Assembly: GCF_000003815.2 (NCBI RefSeq)
Contig: NC_049982.1
Coordinates: 4,673,511 to 4,735,510 of the forward strand
DNA length: 62,000 nt
Direction of reading: 5' to 3'
Source of the DNA: Branchiostoma floridae
Taxonomy: Eukaryota; Chordata; Leptocardii; Amphioxiformes; Branchiostomatidae
Shown here: positions 21,468 to 33,038 of the stretch, one piece after another
Layout: every line of letters begins with the position of its first letter
Position numbering within the stretch: position 1 is the stretch's first letter
The notes under the pieces: generated by a model
Told to the model about the DNA's origin: nothing
Databases searched by the model: none
Seen by the model: only the letters and a program-made list of their open reading frames with translations
Made by a program: the position numbers and the translations under genes

Positions 21468-22705
21468 GAGGGCCCCCAAGGGGGGGTACCGACAACGCTC
21501 TACGCTAAATTCGGGAGGGCCGGCTACGTAATACGCTAAATTATGGACGCTTCATTACGCTCTACGCTAAATTACGAAGTTTCCAAATGCATTATGCAAA
21601 CCTTTATCGTCTTTTGGCTGAATTCAGCCGACGGCAGAACACGTGAAGAGGAGATCTAACAACTTGAACTTATAATTCCATCAACAAGAAAACTTTTTAG
21701 ACGATATAAAAGCGCCCGTTTTGCTGGCCAGAGGCGACGACAGCAAATTTCTTATGTGACGTAATTTTCAGCACTTGTAGCATCGAAAGGCGGAAAGCGA
21801 AGGCGCGACAATCCTAGGGGCGTGGAATATTGTGAAATCTTGACCCTCTAAAACACTATTTTCTACCTTTTGAAGGGCAAATTTTGCTCACAGACTAAGC
21901 TAAGTTGAATGGCATTTCAATTAGAAATTCACATGGTTTTAGCTTTAAGCTGTTGAGGACAACGCCCCCAAACATCATTTTCAGATTTCGAGTGCTGAAA
22001 CTAGTGAAAGCACGAACTGTCGCAAGGTACGTACGGGAAAATTTTAAAATTTGTACCCTCTGAAACACCATTTCCTGCATTTTGAGATACAAATTTTGCT
22101 GGCAGACTATATGCTCAATTTAATGACATTTCTGTCAGAGAGAAGTTTTTGAGGGCGACGAGCGCTGGAGAGTCGTGAGCGCCGGAGGCCCAAGCAGTCG
22201 CACAGAGGCCAAGGGCCCTGGAGGCCCACCCAGAGAAAAAATTTGAAATCTTGACCCTCTCAAATGTCATTTCCTGCACATTTTGCTTGTTTACTAAGCT
22301 AAGTTCGGTAAAGAAATTTCTACTAGTTGGGAGGCGACGGTCCCGCAACATATTTTTACCGACGGTCCACTACCGAAGGGGTGAGTCAATCGCAAGGAAG
22401 GTCCGGCAAAATTTTGAAATCTGGACCCTTTGAAACGCAATTTCATGCATTGTCACGGGTAAACTTTGCCGGTAGACTAGTTAAGTTTAAAGAAATTTTG
22501 ATTATGATCTACGAACAATTCATATGAATTACGTTTTACGGTAAAATCCAGTTAGCTTCTACGTAATACGTTAAATTAAAGGGGCCAATATCGCCGGACG
22601 CAAAATGCACCGATGACGCTCTACGTTGAATTCGAGCGGTCCCGCTACGGAGTACGTAGAATTAAAACCGCCGATTACGCTCTACGAAAAAGGGCTTTGG
22701 GGCCC
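21468..22705. mobile_element. ~1.24-kb non-autonomous DNA element nested in the SINE, 8-bp flanking repeat
   Basis: The element is flanked by the direct repeat ccatccat (21460-21467 and 22706-22713). Its ends are gagggcccccaagggggg and a diverged inverted partner, ctttggggccc. Near each end lies the same direct motif acgctctacg(c/t)t(a/g)aatt, followed by a ~45-base similar stretch (21495-21540 and 22615-22665). The interior carries four ~171-211-bp repeats. It encodes no protein; superfamily not assigned. Confidence 0.82.
21834..22500 (-). repeat. Four ~190-bp repeats inside the nested element
   Basis: Units begin near 21834, 22045, 22245 and 22416 with gaaatct(t/g)gaccctct or a variant. 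Each continues aaacnccatttcctgcattt, then caaattttgc(t/c) and gactaagctaagtt in variant form. The same unit occurs twice in the separate element at 24757-25290. Confidence 0.82.
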
Positions 22706-22792
22706 CCATCCATCAGTAAGACCGAATATCAGGCCAGATTAGCTCCCTGATCACTTCCCTCCAACCTTGACCTTCATGCACCACAAGGTCAG

Positions 22793-23567
22793 GACTAAAG
22801 AATAAGGTCCCTTAATAATAAGCCTTACCAACTGAATCATTTGGTCCTCGCATTTCCTGGTTGACTTATTTGAAATTTCTCCACAACAACAACAAAAAGT
22901 CACAATGTCATATACCATCCAGTTGAGTAAAGAATAAGGTCCCTAGTTGATAAGCCTTACCAACTTAATCATTTGGTCTTCGCATTTGCTGGTTGGTCTT
23001 TTCCTAAATTTTCAACAAAACAAAAGAGTCACAATGTCATATACCATTCACATGACTAAAGAATGAGGTCCCTAGTTAATAAGCCTCACCAACTTAATCA
23101 TTTGGTCCTCGCATTTGCTGGTTGATGTTTTTCAAATTTTTCAACAAAACAAAAAAGTCACAATGTCATGTATTATCTAGATGACTAAAGAATAAGGTCC
23201 CTTAGTTAATAAGCCTTACCAACTGAATCATTTGGTCTTCGCATTTGCTGGTTGACTTATTTGAAATTTCTCCAACAACAAAAATCACAATGTCATGTAC
23301 CATCCAGTTGACTAAAGAATAAGGTCCCTAGTTAATAAGCCTCACCAACTTTATCATTTGGTCCTCGCATTTGCTGGTTGATATTTTCCTAATTTCTCAG
23401 CAAGAACCAAAAAAATCACAAAGTCATGTGTTATCTAGATGACTAAAGAATAATGTCCCTTAAGCCTAAACAAGTTAATCATTTGGTCCTCACGTTCATT
23501 GCTTGATTTATTTCAAATTTCTCCACAACAAATATTACGATGTCATGTACCATCCAGGACAGCAATC
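22793..23567 (+). repeat. Tandem array, six ~130-bp units
   Basis: Units start with gactaaagaataaggtccc or a variant at 22793, 22925, 23054, 23183, 23310 and 23441. Shared blocks are aataagcct(t/c)accaact, aatcatttggtcctcgcatt and cacaatgtcat. Periods are 127-132 bases. The array begins immediately after the split SINE. Confidence 0.93.
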
Positions 23568-24756
23568 GATTCCCAATTGACAATATTCTGCTACTAAAAT
23601 AAAGGCACTGCCTTCCTACATTTGTACATATATATACAACTGTACTATTGTATTTTCACTTCTAAAACGAAACTCCCAGAAACAAGAAATGGAATTGGCA
23701 TTATCCTTACCAGATTTGCAAGGCCTAAACCTCTTATACTAAATAGAGACAGGGGGCAGCAGAGGATCTGCACACAGATTGTGCAGGGTTTAACCCAATT
23801 AGCGAGGGGACCGACTCTGCGTAGACTTTTAATTTACTGCTGGATGCGAGGAGGAAGATTGGATAACTCCAGAGAATTAGAAGAGTGGAGGCATTTCAAT
23901 TGTGCCTTCAACAGCGGCAATTAAAAGACACTTCATTTTGATGCGATGCAAATTTTAGCCTTTTTTTAAGTCACAATATAAAAAAATACATCAAAATATT
24001 ACCCGAAAAAATGTTAATGCTCCTTAATTTGGATACACAGGTAAGACTTAAAGTAAATAAACTAATCTGGACAGTACAGCTGTATAACAGGGAATCCCAA
24101 GAGCTCCTCTTGTCATTTTTCACACATTTCATATTCCTAATTAAAGGTATGATAGGTGAAAGTTGACCTACTTTTCCATATAGATTTCTGTGTGATGAAT
24201 GCGAAGCGGTTCATTTTAATTAGGCAGAGTGCCAAAATATATTCAATTTGACACCTTGTCACTTTTCATAAGCAACTAGCTCTGCAAAATTATTTATGAT
24301 ATGATGTGTAGCATTCATGCAACTATCCTAATGAATTTCCCATATAATCAATAAAGTTATTACACCTGAATTTAGCAAGCTGTCAAGAATATCTTGCGGT
24401 AGACCCTAATAACACCAACATGACTTTGTAGCAGTAGAAGTTTGGTATAGCTACAACTAAGTACAAGAGAACTAACTCTTTTTCTACTTTTTGGTTGACA
24501 AATTTGACATCCTAATTCACATCATCTAAATGTAGCTCACTTTTATAGTTAAACTTTTGGCAACTGTAAATTTACCAATTGAGTATAACACAATAATAAG
24601 ATACCTGTCCACATAGCTATAGAAATAGCAAGTGGGAGTTATCATATTCGAGCGATTGTGGAAAGAATAGCACTTGAAAAGTTGAATCATCTTAATATCT
24701 CCCAACTACAATCTTTTGGCACTGCCACAAGAAACAGACACCTATGATACAAACAA
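23568..24756. other. No gene; possible conserved non-coding island at 23690-23940
   Basis: The stretch 23690-23940 is GC-richer and repeat-free, with several aatta motifs. A 100-codon frame there has no family motif. The rest is AT-rich without features. Confidence 0.4.
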
Positions 24757-25290
24757 TGCATGCCCGTAGCCAGGATTTTGGTTGGGGGGGTTCTTTTTAG
24801 TAATTGTGGGACCATCGCTGCCTAGGGGGGTCCGGGGGCATGCTCCCCCTGAAAAATTGAAATTTTGACCCTCTGAAACGTCATTTCCTGCATTTTGACG
24901 GGCAAAAATCACTTGCAAAGTTTAATGGAATTTCTATTAAAAGACAAGGCTTTTGCGTAAGTCTTTGAGGCCAATTCCCTCGACATATTTTCACCATGTC
25001 CGACACCAGAGGCGCGAGGCGTCGCAATGGAGATCCGGGTAAATTTTGAAATCTGGACCCTCTGAAAAGCCATTTCCTGCACTTTCTGGGGCAAATTTTG
25101 CTGATAGACTCACTAAGAATAAATTAGATTGACTGAAATGTCTATCAGGGAAAAATGCAAATCAGTTATGCCTTTGAAAAAAAATCTTGGACATGAAAAA
25201 GTGGACCTTCGAGCCTGAAAAAGCGGACCTTTTGAGCGTGTGGGGGGGTTCTTCCGAACCCCCCGAACCCCCCCTGGCTACGGGCATGCA
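24757..25290. mobile_element. 534-bp element with perfect 18-bp TIRs (TGCATGCCCGTAGCCAGG)
   Basis: TGCATGCCCGTAGCCAGG at 24757-24774 and its exact reverse complement at 25273-25290 bound the element. The subterminal parts are G- or C-runs (ttggggggg, ccccgaaccccccc). Inside are two units, at 24858 and 25048, of the ~190-bp repeat also found in the 21468-22705 element. A possible short TSD (atgca) overlaps the palindromic tip. Non-autonomous. Confidence 0.88.
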
Positions 25291-26850
25291 ATGCTCCCTA
25301 AACACATAATATACACCTATTTGGCAGGTAATAATGATGTTCACTTTACCGGTACTGACTGATGAAGGTTGAAGAAAACTTGTCAGCAATGTCAGCGTTA
25401 GATTTCTCATCTCGTATCAACCAAAATTATTCACCCGTTGGGAAATATACATCCAAAAGTTAATCTGCAAAGTGCAACGTACTCATTTCGCGGCAAAACT
25501 AAGAGGGCAAACACTACCAGCATGCTTAACATCAACTCTCACAAGTGACTTGATGGGATGTACCAATACAGCATTTAGTAATCCTGAGGTACATGTATAA
25601 TACAATTCAGATATTCAAGTGTTCAAAACAATCTTGAGAAGGCCTCTATAGCAACTTTTGGGTTTTTTTTTTTTCAGATGGCAGTATTATGGCACCTGGC
25701 AGAATTATGAGTGTTGGTCTAATTTTGTGACTATCATATTATATAACATATCAGGGCTGTATCGAGGGAACATTCCTCTATCCTGGGACAAAAAATTTGC
25801 TCGCTGGGATAGGGCAAAAAACTTTGCCTCATCCCCATCAAAAGAATCTAAACTTCATGACATGAAAGTCATGAAAATGTATTTTCATCTGTCTAAAATG
25901 ACAGATTTAACAATGAAAATCAGCAACAGGAGGGGGAGACTATGAATCTAAGCATGGACTGACTCCCCTGGCCAATTTCCCGATTTTTCTGCCGAATTCT
26001 ACGAACCCCGCACCCCTGTAGGAAGGCCTGGTGGAAGCTAAGACAGACCTGTAACAGATAGACTTTGAAGTGTGACTTTCCCCTTGAATTAGCAACATGA
26101 TTGATAACGTCACTGCAGGTGATCAAAAACACATTGAGTACTAGTTGCTGGAGCGTGAAATAGCTTTCATAATTGATTATCCCAGGTGGGAGTTAGATTG
26201 TTGATAATTAGTCTTTTTATTACAAAACTTCATTACTTGTACTTAACAAGTCATAAATAAAGCTACCCCTATCAAAATATGATGAATGTGTGTCTCCTTG
26301 GATATACAATAAACTACATCAGTATATTTAGATGCATCCCTAACAAAAAATATAAGGTTTGCAAATGGCAAACTGAACATTCTGTGTTGAAATTAGCACT
26401 TAACACGTCAGTCTAATCCACTTCCATTACAGGAACACTTGAAAGATTTGAATATACGTAAAAATTATCTGTGTTTAATCTATTTGTGTGCATGTCAGTA
26501 TTGTGTTGCTATGGGTCAATATCTATATAAAGGAAATTCATTCATTCATTCATTTTCAATTCCTACTACACAGTTTGTTAGGCTGTCAAGATGTGACTGC
26601 AGAAACCATTTCAATTTGTTGCCAAACAGGTGGCCAAAAATTGCGCCAACAGTTCAAAGGTTAACAGGTCAAAGGTTAGCAGGTCGTGAATCAAATGCTT
26701 TGTGACAGCCGCTCCCCAGAGCATGGTGGGTAACAATACCTCCCTCCTGTAGAGAGAGGCAGAGAGGTAATTTGATTGTTTCCCTTTCACGTGCAGTTCC
26801 TGAGAACATGTGTTAACAGCGGGTACTCCTCCCGAGGGACTTGTCAGCAT
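25291..26850. other. No recognisable gene
   Basis: AT-rich intergenic sequence with short motif-less frames at 25658-25945 and 26439-26705. Confidence 0.5.
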
Positions 26851-26851
26851 G

Positions 26852-27182
26852 TAGTGCTCGAGATACCCACTTGCACACTTGCAAATAAAACCACATCTTG
26901 CTTGGCGCAACTTAATTTTAATCCCAGTGCGCAACCGGACATTCTGCAGTTGGAACACCGCTTTTTCCCCTACCTACGTGCATAAGCTTTCATATTTATT
27001 TCTTAATAAGATAAAACATAAGTAGTTACATGTAATTGGACAAAAAGATAATGGACAAGTAGCTGATTTGAACAAAATGATAACTTAGAAGTGGGGCAAC
27101 CTGAAATGTTGATGGCGCAACCTGCCTTTTGACTCAAGTTTCTGCCTTGGCAACGTGGCTGAAAAAAGTATTTCGAGCACCT
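26852..27182. mobile_element. Element with TAGTGCTCGAGATAC tips (GCAACC subterminal motifs)
   Basis: Tips tagtgctcgagatac and gtatttcgagcacct are inverted repeats close to those of the GGGTGCAC family. Subterminal motifs here are instead ttgca / gcgcaac(ct) on both sides. About 331 bp, non-coding, TSD not clear. Confidence 0.7.
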
Positions 27183-28139
27183 AAATGCAGGGTTTAGACC
27201 TGTCAACATGGGAAGTGTTTCAGCTTTCCTAACAGCAGGCTTCGAGGCACATCAGCAGGAAATTTATCCTGCCCTTAAGTCTTAAGACTTACACAGGATT
27301 CAGATACCACACTACCTTACCTTATCGATAAATCAACAAAACAAAGTGCTAGTGTATAGCAATAGGCTTCTGGATGTATACACAGGACGGTAAAAGTAAA
27401 TATCGTAAGATTTGTAATGTTTGAATTATGTATGTATGTTTATTGCTGTTCATTTTTAGATTGTAAAGCATACTGTAATTCAGCCAAAGTGGTCTACCAC
27501 TTTTGGTTCCTGTATGTCACTCAACAATGTAATAAACCATTCCGATTTCATTTCTTTTATAGTATTACTTTAACCCTCAACAAACTGCTTAATGGCTTAA
27601 ATTTTTCTTTGTTTTCCGCAATTTTAAATGCAAGTATACACAATTCGAAATACTCTGAAACAGGTAAGAAATGGAGGTCTACTATCTTTGATTAAATTTT
27701 ATACCTTGTGAAAATAATTGATACACATTGTAGGCTCTAGTTCTGGTGGCTACTAAAAATCATGAATTTTAAGGGCCTTATTCAGGCAGAACTCAATACA
27801 ACTCAAATACAACACGCCAGCCATGCCTCTGTTGCTAGATTATCTACAGAGAAAGCTTGGTGACAATTATTTTTGATAGATGGGCTAGCTGTAGTTCCTA
27901 TAACTCCCCTCCACCTGTGAAAAGTGGTGCATTTTGCATTTCATACTCCTTTCTATGAAGTGTATTTTGGCAAGATCGTCAGTTACTGACACACTCTATA
28001 CCCCAAGCCATCCTTCACAGTCGAAGCATGATAGAAAAACTTTTGCCAGTATATGCCACTGCTAAATGTGATCCATCACCAACTAGCATGGTACGTGACA
28101 GTATCCCAATACGTACATATGATCGGATAGGATATGATA
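27183..28139. other. No recognisable gene
   Basis: AT-rich intergenic sequence; nothing paired or coding. Confidence 0.5.
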
Positions 28140-28490
28140 CAGGGCTCGAAATACTGGGTGCATGTGCACCCAGGTGCACCCAAAATTGGAACTGTGCACC
28201 CAATTTTTTTCAGTGGGTGCACAGGGTGCACCCAAATATTTTCATAGGCTTATGTATGTAAAGATGTCAAAGTATACTAGTGTACATCTTATTCTTGAAT
28301 CTAAGTGTTGAAAAAAATAATATAAATGTCTGTCAGGTACTTGTTTAAGAATTTGATAGCTTGTAACTGAGTTTTATTATTAGATTATTACTTAAATTTA
28401 AGTAGTGCACCCAAAAATTTTTTGGTGCACCCAATTTTTCAAGCTGAGTGCACCAGTGCACCTAATCCCCCAAATGAATTTCGAGCCCTG
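28140..28490 (+). mobile_element. GGGTGCAC-family element, copy 2, perfect 5-bp TSD
   Basis: CAGGGCTCGAAATAC...GAATTTCGAGCCCTG, 351 bp, flanked by tgata on both sides (28135-28139 and 28491-28495). It is nearly collinear with 7456-7801, including the internal aagaatttgatagcttgtaa. Confidence 0.92.
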
Positions 28491-28514
28491 TGATATATAT
28501 GATATGATATATGA

Positions 28515-28636
28515 ACAGACAAACAAAGGAGATTACTTCCGTGAAAGTAATGGATGACTAGTATATTCTTGAAGTTTAATGACAAAGCTTCAATTGTCCT
28601 TGTGTGCCCTTATTGTTTCCTGTGTTTGAAACTTTG
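28515..28636 (-). repeat. Inverted single copy of the 29-kb tandem unit
   Basis: gacaaacaaaggagatta, cttgaagtttaatg and gtgcccttattgtttcctgt are the reverse complement of the units at 29071-29502, lying ~430 bases upstream in opposite orientation. Confidence 0.8.
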
Positions 28637-29070
28637 ATATGATATGATAAATGAAATTTATAGTTAAACATACCCAAATGAGACTAGATCATTAATCAAG
28701 TTAAATATCTACCTAGATTATGGTAAGGAAAACTATGCAATGCTTTTTATGATAATAATTAATATAATGATAATTTCTGTTTCTAGTTATATATACATAG
28801 AAAAATGCTTCTAAGCTACATGTATATCTATAATCATTATGCTTCAAGTGTAGAAAAATTTACAATTTCTTACATAAGGATTGTATCATAGTGAGACATA
28901 ATACATAATGTGAACATTTCTTCCTTTGTTAAGGTTTTATGTGCATATCTCTGATGTAGATATAAGTGACAAGAGAATTACTGTACGTACATCTTTGCAT
29001 AGGGAGCACATAAGGGCAGCATATGACTTCCAGCTGCAAATATTTTCTGTATATACTGTACCAATTATCC

Positions 29071-29502
29071 ATTACTTTCAGTGATATAATCTCCTTTGTT
29101 GGTCTATTTGGTCTACCTTTGCTGTTGATTATTGAACCGAAGTAAACACAGCAAACAATAAGGGCACACTGGGACAACTAAAGTTTTGGCATTGTACTTC
29201 AAGAAGCTACTAGGCATCCAATACTTTCACTGAAATAATCTCCTTTGTTTGTCTGTTTATTCTACCTTTGTTGTTGATTATTGGACCACAGTAAACACAG
29301 CAAATAATAAGTGCACACTGGGACAATTGAAGCTGTGGCATTGTACTTCAAGAAGCTACTAGGCATCCAATACTTTTACTGAAATAATCTCCTTTCTTTG
29401 TCTGTTTATTCTACCTTTGTTGTTGATTATTGGACCACAGTAAACACAGCAAACAATAAGGGCACACTAGGACAATTGGGGCTTTGGCATTGAACTTCAA
29501 GA
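29071..29502 (+). repeat. Tandem repeat, three ~149-bp units
   Basis: Units 29071-29220, 29221-29369 and 29370-29502 share tactttcactgaaataatct, ctacctttgttgttgattat, agtaaacacagcaaacaata and cattgtacttcaagaagcta. Together with the inverted copy at 28515 they form a foldback arrangement. Confidence 0.92.
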
Positions 29503-32368
29503 ATAAAAGGGCATGCCAAAGATTCTAGAGACACAGACACGAAGTTTATTTTCTCTACTTATTATGGATCCAGGCACCAGTACAGAATCCTGCTCAAAAT
29601 GCCTACTTCTGTGTTTGTCACTGTGTTAAATATATGCAGTAAGGAAACTTATCTTGGTAGGTTTTTCATACAGTCCTCCAGTATAGGGGAAGAGGGGTGT
29701 TATACCCTTATTCTCTTACCATGTGCCCCATATCCAGGGAAGCAGACTTTCTGACAAGCATACATATTGACCAGATTTGATACTATGTGTAGGTCACATC
29801 TCCAGCTCAATTGTTCAATTCCCTGGCTTCCCCATGCAATTTTCTGAAGAAAATCTGATCTTCAGAACTTCTTCATATAATATCAGCAATCAAAGCACAA
29901 ACAAAAACACTGCACAAAAGTATCCTATCTATAGTTCCTCTTTTACCTTTATAAGCACTACAAACTGTAAATGCTTTTTGCCCCCAATCTTTAGAAGTAA
30001 TCATTTTACCTTCAATCGCAGTCGGGTAAAACCTTGCCGCTAATTGCCTACATTGTCAGAAATAGATCACTTAGAGAACAGCATTTACTTGCACCAATCT
30101 GGCTTACTGTGCAGCCGCTATTCATTAGCAAGCTAAACGGCATAGTCCTCCCATATGAGGAATAAGGCAATCAAATAGCAATTCATTAAAAACAGTAATA
30201 GGTAGGTATGATAAGTGCTCATATATTTCTCTACATCATAATATATAGCAACTATAAAAGTGCAGCGTTGTGCACATACTACTAGTAATTCCAACAGGGA
30301 CAAGTAACCACAAACCCAACCCACCAAATTACATGTTGGAGAATTCCCATTCAGAACACACGCCTGTCAAATTGGTTGCTTGGCAAACAGTAGCTGCATA
30401 TGGTCATGGTCTGTACGTTTATATTACTTCCATAAGTAAAGGAAACCCAGCCACAATACTACAACGGGGCTGGACGCCTCCCGAAGGGGACGTAGGCCTG
30501 ATTGAATACAATTAATTTTCCCTCCTTCTGGACAATGGGCGCTGGGGGGAGAAGCCCTTCCCCCGGCCGTGCGATAAAGCCGCGCGTATTAAAGTTGACA
30601 CGGTGTTACAGCTAATTTAACAGGGGAATAAAAGCGTTTGCCGGGATAGTCCTGGTCCTAAACTGGAGATCAATCACTTGCGGAAGGGAAACAGATGTGC
30701 GAGGTTTCATAGCGCTGTGACCCTGTTTCCCTTTCACTTATCAGTATTGAGCACATACATTGTTGCACAATGGACTCATCTAAATGTGCACCTACAGTTG
30801 TAGTTGTACCAACCAGTTTTATCAGTGAATACAATTCAGTTCCAGTTACAGCATACTGTTATCAACAAAATGCTCTAGACTCATATTATAGTATGCAAAA
30901 TAGTTAGTCTTTATTGTTATTCATAAATTTAGTACATTAGTTTAAAAAAATGTCTGATATCAGCAATGGTTCAACTACCATTTATGTGCACGTTGCCATA
31001 CATTGTACCAGTTACATTTGTTGCGCAATGAAGATCCCCAAATATTTGATTTACTCACTTCTTTCATGTTTCTTATCCAATTCTAAATGTACTTGACCAA
31101 AGAGACATTGCATGTACCACATTGTGACAGAAAAATCGCCATTCGAATTACTGACACATGTACTTTTGGGTAACAAGATCTGAAAAAAAGGAGCAAAACC
31201 CGTCATGTTTGAATAACAGCCCTGTCCTTGGTGCTGAAGGCCTTCACTTATGCAGGGTGCAGAATAGATTTTCTCCGGCGTAATTGCCCAACTAAAAGCC
31301 AAGATTAGATTGCTAAGGGTCAGTTCAGGTTTCCTTGGAAGCAAGAGACTTAAATATATCCTGACTGGCTACTAACTCCCAGGTTGAATTGAAATTTGTT
31401 ACTTGGTAATTTGTCAAACATGCAGCAAATAAACATGTAGCTTAGTGATCCCAACCATATCGTATCCTGAAGGTTGTAAAAATGCTAGTACGTTTTGTAG
31501 GTCTCCTGGCTTAAGTAAGATTCATTTCATTTGTTCCAATTTGCGCACTTTGGCCATTTTTATCAGCCGGGTCATTTGGTTCAATCTAATTCGTGCTGCC
31601 CCATTAAGGAGATGTGTACATTATTGATGTCGTGTTGCAGCTGGATACTTGGGTACAGGACTGGTACATGTAATTGTAAATGGCTGGTATAACTGCTTGG
31701 GGACACAAGGACAACTGAATACGGCCTAATCATAAACACATGTACAGACAACGGTCAGCTACATAGCAATTTAAATCAAAGAAAAACTATTTTTCGCATA
31801 AGCCTAAAGTAAAAAAAAATCAGTTTTTCAGAATATGTAGTTTTAACGTAACATGACAACGTGGGTTCTGAGTTTGAAGTTATCAGGTCCTACCATATTC
31901 ATCTCTGTTTAAGTATGCATCATTTTCTCCCAAGATTGCCACCATCTTTTAATCTTCAGAGCAGCTTAGAGATATTTCGGATAAAATTGCAGACAAATAA
32001 ACCTACTTTCCCGTTTATCAGGTTCAGCAAATACTACTTTACAGGCAAAGCTGGGTAGCACTGACTGTGTTCTACTCAAATATTGTATGTTGACGGAGCT
32101 TCATGCATATTTAAAACAGAAGTCCAATAAAGTTGTTTGTCTTTCGAACTCATGAAATGAAGTGCTTGATTTGCTTCCAGTGTCTTAAATATTGCAAGCC
32201 CCTGTGAATGCTATCAGGGCTGTTTCATCTTAAAAGCATGGAGGATGAGCAGGCAGGGAAGATCCACAGAAATGATTAGGAGTGACTTGAGACGTTGTAG
32301 GATGAGATGTCATAGAAAGGGAAGAAGGGAATGTGGTCCAACAATCTGTGCAAAACAACACATACCCT
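29503..32368. other. No gene; GC-richer repeat-free island at 30470-30760
   Basis: The stretch 30470-30760 contrasts with AT-rich flanks, contains taattaatttt and ttaatttaac motifs and no repeat, and could be a conserved regulatory region. This is inference from composition only. No credible coding frame lies in the 2.9-kb interval. Confidence 0.4.
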
Positions 32369-32370
32369 TA

Positions 32371-32576
32371 ACGCTAGTTCACCTTTATCCGTTGGGTAAC
32401 CTAAATCCGTTGCTTTTTGAAACAGGGTATTTGGGGACATCACGTCGAAGGAAGTTACTTTCAAATTGCAATATCTTCAGGATATTGCAGTTTAAAACTA
32501 CCAACTGTCGACAAAATACCCTGTCTCTAAAAAGCAATGGATATAGGTTACCCAACGAATAAAAGTGAACTAGCGT
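32371..32576. mobile_element. MITE with ACGCTAGTTCACC termini, copy 2, TA TSD
   Basis: acgctagttcacctttatcc and aaaagtgaactagcgt form the ends, with TA on both sides. Inner pair ccgttgggtaacct and aggttacccaacg. It is collinear with 16510-16724. Confidence 0.88.
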
Positions 32577-32835
32577 TACACATTGATAAAGAAATCCATG
32601 CTAAACAATTTCCAAAACTGGTACAGCGAGTTAATACTGTTGCATGAGATGCCATCCTACCACCACCCAAGGGACAGTAGTGGTTTCTACGGTGTTTTCT
32701 TCCCAATTAGGAACAATCTTAGCACGATTTACATATCAGTGACAATTAAAAACAACAATAAGGCAATAGTGACTGTTCAACTGGTTTTCCAGCTACATCT
32801 CTTTCACTAGCATTGTTGACTTGCTTTGCCAGGTC

Positions 32836-33038
32836 ACTGTAAATGCAGAAACTTTCGCGGTGGTTTAATGTTCGCGGTTTTCGCGGTGGCCACTTCACCG
32901 CAAACTTAACAACACCGCGAATATTTTCGAAGACAGTATGAGACTACAGTGCATGGTGCTACTGTGAACTTAAAACCACCGCGAAAAGTCCTTTTTCCCG
33001 CGAAATTAAATCCCCACGAACTTAAATGCATTTACAGT
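32836..33038. mobile_element. MITE with CTGTAAATGC termini, copy 2
   Basis: Ends actgtaaatgcagaaa and aaatgcatttacagt, same gcgaac/gttcgc-rich interior as 6577-6768. Confidence 0.85.

Larger units (their letters stand above)
21236..22770 (+). mobile_element. tRNA-derived SINE split by a transposon insertion
   Basis: The tRNA-like head at about 21238-21290 has a box A-like tgattagcagccctgg and a box B-like gagttcaattcgg. The body follows (cagtccttaggacaggacg), then the 3' block tgcattattactatgcaggg. The SINE breaks at 21467 and resumes at 22706 with catccatcagtaagacc and ctccctgatcacttccctcc. The intact order is seen in copies A and B. The inserted DNA is 21468-22705. Confidence 0.8.

Noticed and set aside
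22793-23567. CRISPR-like array
   Set aside because: Period of ~130 bases with similarity across the whole unit; no short repeat/unique spacer structure, and the genome is eukaryotic.
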